DNA from: Mesostigma viride
Taxonomy: Eukaryota > Streptophyta > Mesostigmatophyceae > Mesostigmatales > Mesostigmataceae
Reading direction: 5' to 3'
NCBI GenBank assembly: GCA_009746045.1
Contig: RPFO01000104.1
Span: 3,488,534 to 3,552,533, forward strand
Length of the DNA: 64,000 bases
Shown here piece after piece: positions 44,295 to 55,475 of the stretch (the first letter of the stretch is position 1; every line of letters starts with the position of its first letter). The notes beneath the pieces are model-generated. The model saw nothing but the letters and a program-made list of their open reading frames with translations, was not told the origin of the DNA and did not search any database. The translations under genes were made by a program, and so were the position numbers.

Positions 44295-45905
44295 GAGCTG
44301 CGTTTTTAATTAATTAATCGAACACATGCTCCCGTTGGTGAGTAAAGTCCCTGTGTGTGCACAGCAGGAAGAGACACCCCCCCCCTTCCTCATGCCCCTG
44401 GCGTGCCACAGGTGCAATCGGACACGTCTGACGATCCGGCATCCACTGTGGGTGCAATAAGACCCGTGTGCAAGCATTGCCTTACTATGGAGGCACACGT
44501 TAACAAACAAGCGGTGCTAGGTGGTAAATGATTACTAGGCTGTCTGGGATCAGTTGGTCTACTGGCTAGGCCATATAGGCATGGCTATTCCTTCCACCAT
44601 GCATGAGCATTGCACATGGCATGTCTAGGAGTGTGTCCAGGTACATATGCATCACGTAAACATGGGTATGACTACAATGGCTGTGGCTAATCTAGCCCGT
44701 GGGGGGCTTCCACAGCTAGTTGTTGATCATCAAGTCCCCGCCCTTCCAGAAAACCATGGGCTTTTTGTGGCCTTGCTTGTGGCGAATCGGTATTCCGGCC
44801 ACAGGTAGCGCCGCTGCTGCTGCTGAGCGGGGGTCACATCGTCATCCAGCGTCCAGGGTAGGTCGTGCAACTTCTTGTGGCAAGAGAGGATCAAACCACC
44901 GCAATATCCTCAATTTCCTAGTATCCTCCATGGAGCTAGCCTTATCCTCCATGGAGAGCTCTGAAGGTTAGCAGGACTGGTGGCCGGGGTGCCGCTTTGT
45001 CCCGTGAATGGGGAAGGCAGTGCCCCCGCAGCTCTACTTCACCTTCTAGGTCCAGGTGGGTAAGAAGCTTGCAGTTGCACCTGAGCTCGTCCTCAAGAGA
45101 GGTTGCCGTCTTCCCCGGTTGCTGGGGGAAACGACGCAGCACCACGTGGCCTCAGTGGCGGCGGGCGCGGTTGGTGGCCTCGCGTTCGTCTGCCCGGCGA
45201 TGGGCTTCCAGCTCCTGCAGCTTCGTGGCGATGGCGTCCGTGGTTGAGGTGGTCGCTGACCACAGCCGGTCATCATAAGCCGGAGTGCGGCGAGAGGTCA
45301 CCAGCTGCCTGCCGGATGACCAGGATGGGCAGCAATCAGGTGGCCGTCATGCGCCGCGATCTTCGGGACCTGCGTGGCCATTGCCTCGGTTTGGGCGGTG
45401 ATGCATGGCTTCGAGCTTCTTGATGAGCAGGCAAATTGACCTTGCCCTCCACCCATGTGGTTTAGGCGAGACAGTAGGGCGGCATGTATACATCAGAAGC
45501 CTGCGTCGCGGTCTGCAGCGCCGTGAGCTGGGCTGGTTGGAGCGTTGTGTTGTTGGCAACCTTGGTTTCCGCATTGGAGCCCCTGGCATCCACCGTGTTG
45601 AGCGTCATGGTACCGATGTCAGCTTCTTGGCCAGCAGCTGGGTCACGTGCTCCTCTGGACAGCTAGCACTGTGCGGATGTCATCATCGTTGTGCAAGAGG
45701 GATCGAGGGAGCCGGTGTGGCTCCAGGGTGGGGGCTGGGTTGTGTCCGCCGTCCAGCGCGATAAGCCGGTCGTGCTCATTGAGCTGAAAAAAGCTGGTCA
45801 GGATAATCAGGCGCTGGAGCATCTCTGACGCATTGAAAAGCAACTCAAAGTACGGCTTAATTTTGTAATAGTCGAAAGCCTGAGACCCGGGCCTTGAGCA
45901 AAACA
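44295..45905 (-). mobile_element. longest ORF1-only (HAL1-like) element copy, about 1.6 kb
   Basis: On the minus strand it runs from about 45905 to the (TTAA)n end at 44306-44318. N-terminal frame 45890-45650: YYKIKPYFELLFNASEMLQR, LIILTSFFQLNEHDRLIALD and LPRSLLHNDDDIRTVLA. After indels come a helical segment, LEDELRCNCKLLTHLDLEGE and the C-terminal DDDVTPAQQQQ-type block near 44850. The 3' UTR follows at 44700-44320. No reverse transcriptase lies between ORF1 and the 3' end, so the unit is an ORF1-only retroelement of the kind called HAL1 (half-L1) in mammals. It has several frameshifts. Confidence 0.6.
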
Positions 45906-46640
45906 ATCTTGTGTTAATTAATAAGCCCGTGACTGCGTACATGGGTGCCAATACAGAGTAAAGGAACCTTCAACCCTATATACACAGCGAGAAGTCCTGA
46001 GGGAGGGCGCCCTAGCTTCTCTCACTGCCGCAAGTGGGCAGGCCACAAAGCGCTCTCTCCACAGCATGGTGCACGGCCGGGGCGCAACACTGTGGGTGCA
46101 AAACAACCAGTGCAATACCATAGGTAGGCTGACGCATAGCTTATGCTACAAATTAAGGTGAGGTGGGCTCAAGACGTCTGCTAAGGCGCAAGCTGATGGC
46201 CACAAGGTGCCAGAGCTAATTGAAGGTAGTAACTATAACGTTGGGCGCTAATATCTAATAACAATCTTGTGTTCCTGTGCACCATGCAACCAAGTACTTG
46301 ATGACCTAGCTGGGCACATCAATTGTGCATGCCTTGGACAGACATTGCCAGTCGCAGGCTAGCTTGCGCTGCTGGGGTAAAAAAAGCGACTCCATTCATT
46401 GTGTTCGTGGCAAGGTTTCTTAAGGGCTCGGGCGAGGCGTTCGGCGATGGATCGATGGGCGGGTAATTTTGTGGACGGTTGAGCTATAGCAAGAGCAAGC
46501 TAGGCGAGTGGGTTCCGGGCTCAGTGGGAGCGTTACAGCTCCTTTTCCAGATCGACCGCGTTTAGCTTTTGGGGTCCTCATAGCCGGAAATTATCGTGTC
46601 ACGTGCGTAACTTTGTCGATACTGCGTTTCGGCATGCAGA
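45906..46640. other. no gene; short family C-like end at 45912-45940
   Basis: GTTAATTAATAAGCCCGTGA followed by CTGCG resembles the family C hairpin end on the minus strand. The rest shows no supported feature. Confidence 0.4.
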
Positions 46641-46830
46641 CGTAACCGATTATCATGACTGGCGGGTGCACATCGAATGCAAGTGCATCATCTTCGACTG
46701 AATTCGGGGCTCCACCGTCAGCCATGTCGTTCAGCCGTTATCGCATGGTCTTACTTTCAACACATGAACAGCTGCATGCGACCTTGGAAACGGCCATGCA
46801 GCAGCTTTCCAGGCTCCCAGTACGTACTGC
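46641..46830 (-). other. fragment of the MADGGA dispersed repeat
   Basis: On the minus strand ATGGCTGACGGTGGAGCC (46725-46708) opens MADGGAPNSVEDDALAFDVH and then VMIIGYVCMPKRSIDKVTHV before a stop. This is the longest open version of this N-terminus in the window. The family is not recognised. Confidence 0.4.
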
Positions 46831-47067
46831 AGAGTGGCCCCAGTATATATTCATTGAGAATGATAAATTACGGAGGTGAGAGGGGCATGCAACATAATAA
46901 GGAAAACCCGGAAAAGAAGAAGACGTACCCTGAAGAAATTAATAGGAATCTGACACGGACATCCAAGGATCACGCCAGCTGCACAAGGTACAACTAACTA
47001 CATCACAAAACTACGACCGACGCAGCAACATCGCTGCCGGCCCACCATGCAGGCCTGGAAGGGATCT

Positions 47068-47620
47068 AGACCGCATGGGTCGCGACAAAGTCGGCCCGGG
47101 TGCGGCGGAAAAACACATCAGCCACGGTGCGAGTGAGGGCGAGTGACAGGCGCTGCCGCCAATATACGAGGACCACGTGCAGGCAGACCACGGGGCGGTC
47201 TGACCCTCGAGGTCAAGGCGGTCTTCACGGCGCTGGCAGCAAGCTCGTGGAAAAACTCCGCTGTCTTGGGGCCCATGGCCCCGAACTCCTCAAGGACAAA
47301 TGGGATTCGACCCATGCAGTGGGGCCCCACTGACATTGCCGTATAGGAGGCGAACTTGTCGCTCTCAGCCACAGCGGCAGCAGCGCCGGCATCCACATCC
47401 GCTCGGAGGATGTGGCGACCGGAGAGCAGCCGAGCCACGGAGACATCGATGAGCAGGTGGCAACCCTGCCCGTCGTAGTCATTAAGCACGGTAATGTCGG
47501 GGCGGTGGTTGGGTGAGTAGATCGAGGGCGGCCCCATCCGCGTCCTCGCACTAGTTGATGGTGCATGGAGTGGGGATCAGTCGAAAGACCGACCGAACTG
47601 ATGGCACACACCAGTCCCGG
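47068..47620 (-). pseudogene. retroelement endonuclease-like domain, second copy
   Basis: Reads SPNHRPDITVLNDYDGQG, CHLLIDVSVARLL, RIPFVLEEFGAMGPKTAEFF and later LTRTVADVFFRRTRADF in a shifted frame. It is homologous throughout to 4806-5339. Frame changes near 47545 and after about 47230 break it. It is 5'-truncated near 47640. Confidence 0.55.
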
Positions 47621-47674
47621 AGGAGAGCGGTATATGGACTATAGAGGAACCAGTTCTGGTTCTGCTGGCCACCA

Positions 47675-48799
47675 TATATTCTGATCAGACACTCCGCAAA
47701 GGTGAAAACCTTTGCGTTCAGTGCCAGGCCGCGGAAAACGCGGAAAACGCGATCTGCAAATGAATCCGACCGGAATCGAACTGGGGACCTCTCGCACCAA
47801 TTTTGCTGACTATAGGACGGACGTCTCCGGTTACCATGGCATCGCCAACTTACACCTACAGTCATCCGCAAAAGTTCTCCTGTCCGGGGAGTGATGCAAG
47901 CCTTTCGGATTTGGTACTAGATAAATCACTCGAGATCTGTGTGTAGGAGTACTACACACGTGTCTGCACGCGAGACTTGTTCAGTCTCGCACCGTGAGAC
48001 GGGCTGAACACGGCTGAATCCTTCTTTTTAGTAGAAGGGGGCGTAGCCGGTACTATCGAAATCAGCCAAGCGTATATTCTGATCAGACACTCCGCAAAGG
48101 TGAAAACCTTTGCGTTCAGTGCCAGGCCGCGGAAAACGCGGAAAACGCGATCTGCAAATGAATCCGACCGGAATCGAACTGGGGACCTCTCGCACCAATT
48201 TTGCTGACTATAGGACGGACGTCTCCGGTTACCATGGCATCGCCAACTTACACCTACAGTCATCCGCAAAAGTTCTCCTGTCCGGGGAGTGATGCAAGCC
48301 TTTCGGATTTGGTACTAGATAAATCACTCGAGATCTGTGTGTAGGAGTACTACACACGTGTCTGCACGCGAGACTTGTTCAGTCTCGCACCGTGAGACGG
48401 GCTGAACACGGCTGAATCCTTCTTTTTAGTAGAAGGGGGCGTAGCCGGTACTATCGAAATCAGCCAAGCGTATATTCTGATCAGACACTCCGCAAAGGTG
48501 AAAACCTTTGCGTTCAGTGCCAGGCCGCGGAAAACGCGGAAAACGCGATCTGCAAATGAATCCGACCGGAATCGAACTGGGGACCTCTCGCACCAATTTT
48601 GCTGACTATAGGACGGACGTCTCCGGTTACCATGGCATCGCCAACTTACACCTACAGTCATCCGCAAAAGTTCTCCTGTCCGGGGAGTGATGCAAGCCTT
48701 TCGGATTTGGTACTAGATAAATCACTCGAGATCTGTGTGTAGGAGTACTACACACGTGTCTGCACGCGAGACTTGTTCAGTCTCGCACCGTGAGACGGG
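47675..48799. repeat. 398-bp tandem repeat, two full units and a third partial
   Basis: Units start TATATTCTGATCAGACACTC at 47675, 48073 and 48471 and look identical. Each carries AGTACTACACACGTG, GAGACTTGTTCAGTCTCGC (a hairpin) and a tRNA-like segment. The third stops at GTGAGACGGGC. Confidence 0.97.
47762..47798 (-). other. tRNA-Pro-like 3' half (also 48160-48196 and 48558-48594)
   Basis: On the minus strand TTGGTGCGAGAGGTCC, then CCAGTTCGATTCCGG and TCGGATTC, mimic the anticodon-to-T-arm part of eukaryotic tRNA-Pro: NGG anticodon region, GCGAGA stem, AGGTC variable loop, GTTCGATTCC internal promoter box B. The 5' half does not fold as a normal D-arm and anticodon stem, so I call it tRNA-derived rather than a tRNA gene. 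This arrangement is typical of SINEs or tRNA-derived satellites. Confidence 0.45.
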
Positions 48800-49119
48800 C
48801 ACCATATATGCACGCGATGTAGTGCTTCCCAGTTCGAGAGCAAGCCCGCAGCTGCCGCAGGACGCACCGGGGCCCCGCTGTGATGAGAGGTTGCGGGGCA
48901 AACAGCTGGTGGCGGAGAGCGATGGCGTAAAGGGCCGGAACCAGCGTGAACAAAGGGCCCAGTATATATTCTGACACTCAGAATGATAAATTACGGAGGT
49001 GAGAGTCACTGGCATGCAGCATAGCTCCCCGAAAATAAGAACCCTAACCCCAGTACTCAATTACATTATCGATATATTGTGACAAGCATGCATGCACACG
49101 TACCGGCGAGGCTTCCGCG
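48800..49119. other. no gene recognised
   Basis: Carries a 43-bp block with CAGTATATATTC and AATGATAAATTACGGAGG (48960-49002) that also occurs at 46838-46880. No gene is supported. Confidence 0.4.
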
Positions 49120-49830
49120 AGCCACGAGTGGACATGGCTGACGGCGGAGCTCAGAACTTTTGCGTCTGAGCCCCAAATTCAGTCATGCAGATCCGACTTA
49201 TTTGTACCCTATCTGACCCCATTTCTCCCAGGGGTCACCCTCGCGAAGCGTTGACTTGCAACCAATGCTTCTTTTCTAGGCGCATATCTGCTACTATAAT
49301 CGGTTACAGCTGTAACGCAGTATTGCGACCATGCATGCAGCCTGAAGCTATTACGCAAAAGAATGTCCAAATTAAGCACCACGTCTTTCTAAGACGCACA
49401 CGCTGATATATTTTCCCGAAGCTATTCCGCACTAAAACTGGCGAGCAAACGCTCAACTGCGCATTGAACGCAGCCTGGCGGCTGCGATGAGCCAAGAAAA
49501 TACGCCTGCAGCTCTGGCTGTAGTTCCGTCTGGCCTAGCAGGCAGCGGTGACACTATACTCAAGCGTACTACTAACGTTAGTAGTTCACCCGGCCGGCTC
49601 CACCTGCGGCCTCGCCCTCGGCATCGCCTCAGATCCCAAACGCAGTAGCCCATCAGCACCGTGCCCAGCCTAGAACCGCGCTTTCGGCCCCTGCAACCCT
49701 TCCATGTCGACGACCACGACTGGACTGCAAGTACATGTCCCCAACTGCCCTGCCCTGCCCTGCATCTTCTACGGGGACTACGCCTCGCTTTTATGAGCTG
49801 TGCCGCCTCCATCTCCACAGCATATCAACC
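49120..49830 (+). other. MADGGA dispersed repeat, inverted copy
   Basis: ATGGCTGACGGCGGAGC at 49134, then after about 240 bp of unrelated or inserted sequence the block TATATTTTCCCGAAGCTATT (49409-49428) and a shared tail with CAAACGC and CTGCGATG. It is the counterpart of 14330-15080 in opposite orientation. Stops interrupt the frame. Confidence 0.45.
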
Positions 49831-50284
49831 GCCTCATCCAGCCGGACGGCACCTAGTGCCCCGCCACTTTGGTGACGGACTGCATGTGGCACCCCCCCCA
49901 TTGAACTCCAGCACATCCGGCATCAGTTCTCTAGCTGCTCCCTCGCTCACGCGCGCTCTGATGCCGGTGAGATCTGGGCTCCTTCCATTTCGACGCATCC
50001 ACCTTCCGCTCCCTCCGGCCTTAACTCCCTCGAGCAGCCTGCAGGCCCTCGAGCAGCCTGCAGCACGTCGGACTCCCCTCGCTGCAGATCATGTGGCAGC
50101 AATGGGCAGCACGCTGGCTGCATGCTGGGCTCTCGGCCTCACCTTTCCACCTGACCGTCACCTCCACCTCCACCCTCCTCGATCGCTTCCACCTCCACTG
50201 CCACCACTGCATCCACTGCCGGTCTGCCGCCACATCATGCCGCCCAGCTCCTCGACATCGACAAGCGCCTCCACGACAACGCCA
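49831..50284. other. no gene recognised
   Basis: A plus-strand open frame of Pro/Ser/His-rich low complexity ends at the (TTAA)n tract. No domain is recognised. Confidence 0.4.
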
Positions 50285-50640
50285 TCGCCATTAATTAATT
50301 AATTAACTAACTAATTAATTAATTAATTAATTAATTAATTCATTCATTCATTAATTAGACTCGTGCCCCCGTTGGGGAGTCACGGAGCACCGGAGTGCTG
50401 TTAATCCCTGTATGTGCACTGTCAACAGGAAGAAAGGGCAGAGACACCCTTGCTCCTTCATGCGAGAGGCATGCCACAGCTGCAATCGGACCCGATAAAC
50501 GATATATCCCGGGGGCAATAAGACCCATATATCCCGGGGGCAAGATATCTGTGGGGGCAATAAGACCCATGTGAGCATATCATAACAAGGAGCGTGGCCG
50601 GCAAGTAATCTGAGCATATAGCTGCTGCATGCATGCCGCT
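50285..50640 (-). mobile_element. family A 3' end with long (TTAA)n tail
   Basis: On the minus strand the 3' UTR (AATAAGACCCA, GGCATGCC) leads to GCACTCCGGTGCTCCGTGAC, CTCCCCAACGGGGG and a (TTAA)n/(TGAA)n tail of about 70 bp (50290-50358). An internal duplication of CCCATATATCCCGGGGGCAA lies at 50505-50545. Confidence 0.65.
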
Positions 50641-51110
50641 GTGGCGCTGTCAAGCGCGACAAGTTTGCCTTATATGGAAATTCATGTGGGGCGCCCCACC
50701 GGGTAATCCCCCGTTCGTCCTTGACGAGTTTGGAGCCGATCATTGGGCCCGTTTGTCCTTGACGGCGGAGATTTTCCACGAGCTGCCAGCGGCATATGAA
50801 GACCGCCTCAATCGACCTCGATCGAGGGTCCGACTGCCCCGTGCATGCATGTTCTGCCCGGACGTTGTGCTCGTATTGGCGCCAGCGCCTGTCCCTTGCC
50901 CTCACTCGCAAGTCGCACCGCCGGATGTGTGATTCCGCTGCATCCGGGCCGACAGTCTTTGCATCCCGACCCATGCGGTCTTGATTCGTCCCACGCCTGG
51001 TGCATGGCGGCAGTGAATGTTGCTGCGTGGCCATCGTAGTTTTGTGTTGTAGTTAGTTGTACCTTGTGCTGGCTTGATCCTTGCATGCCCGTGTCAGAAT
51101 AAATTATTAT
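50640..51110 (+). pseudogene. retroelement endonuclease-like domain, third copy (degenerate)
   Basis: Plus-strand fragments PPFVLDEFGAD, then FHELPAAYEDRLN and YWRQRLSLALTR in different frames follow the order of the copies at 4806 and 47068. An AATAAA-like AATAAATTATT lies at 51100-51110. Confidence 0.45.
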
Positions 51111-51779
51111 ATTCTTTAGGGCTCTCCTTCTTTTCGGGGTTGTCCTTAATTAAGTTGCATGCGCATCTCATGTGCAGGTCTCCGTATTTTATGATTCTTA
51201 ATGAAAATATGAGGGTTTTGTGGGTGAACGTCCTAGGTATTCGGCCCGTACAAACCCAGATTCAACGGACCTTTTCATTCTTCTCCCAAGTCCCAAACTG
51301 TCTCTATAGCTTTGTCCTTACCTGGACTCCCCCTGGCGTGCCCAGCCAGGCCGCCACCCATGGACCGGACGTTCCATAAGGTGAGTGAACGACTCGAAAA
51401 CGCGGACAAGATAATTAACGGCAGGCTCGAGCTACCATGGTCCGGATTCTCTTGATTTCTGGCCTGCGCTGACCTTGTCTCCTTGATAAGGTGAGTAGAG
51501 ACGAGACATGTGCTAGCACAGGCGCCTGCTGGGCCTACTATAGCAGGGCACCCATGGCCCGCACAGATCATGTAGACACATCAGATAGACTAGCTGGCAC
51601 CAAGCCCGCCCAGCCTGGACGTTACATATGTCCTCACCTGGCGGGCCCCAGGCCGCGCGCGGCATGGCCGCCACCTGTGGACTTTCCGTGATATAGCAGA
51701 CTAGGCTTGGACATGTGCTACCCTATAGACGAGACGGGCTCACACCCGGGCAGCCTCCTGGTTTGTCTGTCATATGGAG
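51111..51779. other. no intact gene; possible LINE-derived debris
   Basis: Short blocks resemble the ORF2 3' region near 56270-56390 (CCTGGCGGGCCCCAG-type). No open frame is supported. Confidence 0.35.
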
Positions 51780-52033
51780 GCAGATGGCTCGCAAGGATAG
51801 TAGATGGCAAGTAGTGATGAAGGAGACCACCCCCAAGTCTGTGGGGGCTGTCAGAGTCCGCGTGTGACCGCGTATGGCATTCATAGCGATTCGGGCCATG
51901 GTGCCCACAACCCTGTCACTAGGAACTACTAGATAGCTAGCATCATCCATTCCATCCCATGTTCCCCTCCCACTGAGGACTTCTGATCGATCACGTGACG
52001 CAGTCACGTGTGACGTGTCTATTAATTAATTAA
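51780..52033 (+). mobile_element. family C retroelement 3' end
   Basis: Contains GATGAAGGAGACCACCCCCA, TCCATTCCATCCCATGTTCC and the end hairpin CACGTGACGCAGTCACGTG followed by TATTAATTAATTAA. It matches 30216-30445 in reverse. The tail hosts the transposon that starts at 52034. Confidence 0.7.
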
Positions 52034-54308
52034 GGGGACGGGACATGCCCGAATATTTTGGCGCCAAAAAATTCGCGCCGGAACCCAAGGTCACAAATTT
52101 CACGTGCACGGTGCCCGCACCCCTTGCGGAAGTGGCCATGGCGACTGCGTTCAGGCGAAACTACCACACTAGGGCAGGTGAAATGCAAAAATTTTACTAG
52201 AATCTTAAAGGCGATGAGTTTATGATGTTAGTTTGTGGCGGAAATCAGCTGGTTTACAATATCGCTGCTGTTTTTTTATGCCATCGGCATGGGGGGTAAT
52301 CTGAATTTTTTGGTCGCGCGGAATGAAATAGAATTCATGATAGCGGCTGTAAAATCGCGGTTTTGGGGGCTGTTCTGACCGTGAAGCAGGCATTAATATC
52401 GGTTGCATCGAGTTCTAAACCGAGCTGGTGCTTTTTGCCAGATTTTCGGCCATTATCGGTAAGTAATTGTTCAGACCTGCGCAGTGCGTGTCTGACCTGT
52501 CCATGGAAGAACGGCTGTTGTTGCGCGCCTGGGCGAGGAATTTACGAGGGCAAGGTACAGATTTGTCGCGAATGTTATCTGCTATCCGTGCTTTCTTCTA
52601 TGAGCTCATTGTTCGAAGTTTTTTGCGTTCTTTTGGGGCAGTTTCCGCCAGCTAGCTCGCCGTTCCTTGCCATTGTGTTGTCGAATACCTGGCAGCTTTA
52701 GATTGTTTTCGTTGATTTTGTGGTCAGGGCCGCTTCAGTCGCAGCCTGTACCTTCTCGGGAAGGTTTAAGGCATTTCATGAAACGTGTTCTAGCAAGGAT
52801 GTTGTGCTTATGGACGCTTCTTGTTGTGTGAGGGTGACGCACCCTCTCTTCGCAGCGGCATCCCAGCGCTCATGCGCTGAAGGGCCGCCAATGGCTTCTT
52901 TGCATTTCATCGTGCAGGGATGGAGGTGTTATAGTGATTAAAATATGGAGATATTGCATTTGTGTGACTGCATGTAGATAGCTGCCACTATTGGTTTATT
53001 TGAGCTTTCCCTTGTTATGATGATGTGACAAGACTACAATGTGCTGAGCTAACCATGGTTGACATGGTTGACTGCATGCAAGCTATGCATACCATGATCT
53101 CCTTGGTTCCTCGCCCTCCATAGTCCCTGTCTGGTGCCCATGGCGGGTAGGGCAGTTTAGGAGGCGTTGTTGTGTTGATTAGCTTGGCTGGAATCAACCT
53201 TCCACTCTAACCTGGGAGAAACATAGAAAATGCTGGTTAGGCATGTTGGTGCTACCATCTTTATTGCTATGCACATAGTTGCAAGGCTGGCCATGCTTGA
53301 GGGGCGGTGAAGGCGTATGAGGTGCGTGGCCGCCCCATTTTACTTTCTAAACATATTTGACTTGGTTTTGGTGCATGTTGGATGGCATATGAAGTGTCAT
53401 TGTGTCAATCTGCTTACTGAGTGGTCCTTAGCGCCTTGTCAGGTGGTCATATAGGAAACCCATCAACTTGAGCAGTTCTTGTCACAATGACCCTCAACCT
53501 TGAGCATGTGTAGTTGTCAGCATGCAAGAGTTAATTATATGCGCTTTGATCAGTTTGCAGAGGTCTTTGATGAAGAAGGAGATTCTAAAGTGGCCAGATG
53601 GTAACTAAAACCTCCTTGTAGCGTCTTTGTGGGTGGCCGTCTTGGAATGGTTGCAACCTGGGCAGTTGTTGTCAGAATGGCGTCAAACCTTGAACATAGG
53701 AGGTACCATATGTGCAGAGGTTGGCAGCACGTGGTTTGGCAAGTTTTTGCATGGTTTGGATGGATAAAGGGGTGTTAGTGTGGTAAGATACACTAAAAAA
53801 CCTCCCTGAGCTTCGTCACAGGTGGCTACCTAGGAAATCCATCAACTAGAGCTGCGCTTGTCAGAATGACCTGAAAATTTGGGGCTGCATGTCCCCCCAC
53901 CTGTAGTATTTGGGAATATATGGTGGAGCATGATATGATGTGTTTATGATTTGATTTTTTTTTTTTGGATTAAAAAAGTACCTGTTTTGCGGGAAATCCA
54001 TCAACGTGAGTAAACATGCTTATTTCTTGGTCCCAACTGGGTAGAATTTCTCAAAAGTGGGGGAACTATGCGGGAATATATGATTTGGTCCCAATATGTT
54101 TGCCCATTGTCCTAGGGAAAATGTGACTAAAATAGCGTCTTTTTCTATTTTTAGCGCGTTACCGGTGTATGGTGGGGGCTAGTACCCCCCCCAAGTGGCT
54201 GGAAAATTTTTTTTTTATCATATTTATGGTCCCCAATCATCATTGGATTTTTAGCACATGCATAGGTGTGGTTTCCAGAAAAGTGCACTTTAGGCATGTC
54301 CCCTCCCC
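52034..54308 (+). mobile_element. 2,275-bp DNA transposon with TTAA target duplication
   Basis: Ends GGGGACGGGACATGCC (52034-52049) and GGCATGTCCCCTCCCC (54293-54308) are inverted repeats with 15 of 16 matches. TTAA flanks both sides (52030-52033, 54309-54312). The element sits between a family C tail on the left and TTAATTAATTTATTT on the right. Near the left end a coding relic reads TVPAPLAEVAMAT, shared with the units at 8426-12195. TTAA duplication is typical of piggyBac and Kolobok superfamilies. No DDE block is readable, so the superfamily is undecided and the copy is probably non-autonomous. A short open frame, 52467-52655 (LSMEERLLLRAWARNLRGQG), may be another exon relic. Confidence 0.75.
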
Positions 54309-54324
54309 TTAATTAATTTATTTG

Positions 54325-55475
54325 CTAGCCCCGGGAAATTCCCAGCTCGTCGGTGCCAGGCCGCACGCACACGGATTTATCAATCGTCTCATCATTGGCC
54401 ACACAGGTCCCAAAGCTAGCGGAGCAGACGGCCACCATTGCCTCCCAGCCACCCCGGCAGGATGCTGGTGACCTCCCGCTCTCCTATATGCGGACCTGCT
54501 GCGGTCAGCGACCGCCTCCACCACCGACGCCATCGCCACGAAGCTCCATGCAGGAGCTGGAGGCCCCACCGCCAGGCCCAGCAACGGGAGGTCACCGATC
54601 GCGCTCGCCGCGAGTGCCGAGTGGTGCTACGTCGCTTCCCCCAGAATTAGCCAGGTGAGACGTCAACCTCCCTTGCCTGACGAGCTCAAGAACCCTCATG
54701 GGCCTGGTAGGTGAGGTAGAACTGCGTGGATGCCACCGCCTTCCCCACAGTCTCACGGGACAAGGCGGCCACCCCACCAGTCCTGCTCACCTTCCTCTCC
54801 CCTGAGGATAAGCAGCGGTTCCTCTCTCGTCGCAAGCGGTTGCACGACCTCACCTGGAGTCACGCTGGATGACGACCTAACCCCCGCTCAACAACAGCAG
54901 CGATCGACGCGACCTGTGGCCGGAATACCTCCGCCATAAGCAGGATCGACCCCCAGAAGCCCAAGGTGTACTGGAGGGGCGGGGACCTGATGATCAACCA
55001 CAAGATGTGGACGCCCCCAGCGGGCTACTGGCTAGAATAGCAATAGCCCTAGCTTGTAACCATTGGCGTCACTGCCGCTAAGGCAGCCATGCCTAGAATG
55101 TTTGCCTAGCTGTGCCAACACACCTAGTCATGTGCCGCCAACGCACGGTACACAACCAGCCATAGCCTTAGCCTACTAAGTCCTAGTACAGCCATGCTAC
55201 GCCCTGGCTATGTTCAGATTACTTGCCCACGCTATACTTGTTATGCTACGCTTACATGGGTCTTATTGCACCCACAGTATGCCGGATCGTTAGCGTGTCC
55301 GTTTAGCTAACGCGCGCCCGATTGCGGCTGTACGTGGCATGCCTTTGGCATGAAGGAGACTGGGGGTCTCTGCCCTTTCTCCTGTAGTGCACACACAGGG
55401 ATTAAAAGCACTTCGGTGCTCCGTGACTCCCCAACGGGAGCACGAGTTTAATTAATTAATTAATTAATTAATTAA
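54325..55475 (+). mobile_element. ORF1-only element copy (decayed ORF1 plus complete 3' end)
   Basis: ORF1 pieces over 54405-55040 include a helical ELEAPPPGPA-type segment, CRVVLRRFPQ, FLSRRKRLHDLTW and DDDLTPAQQQQ, but small insertions such as GATC and GTCA break the frame repeatedly. The 3' UTR (55040-55440) ends in GCACTTCGGTGC, CTCCCCAACGGGAG and (TTAA)n at 55446-55474. Confidence 0.65.

Noticed and set aside
49661-50302. 213-residue Pro/Ser/His-rich plus-strand ORF
   Set aside because: Low complexity, no domain, and it ends in the (TTAA)n tail. It is more likely GC-rich repeat flank than a gene.
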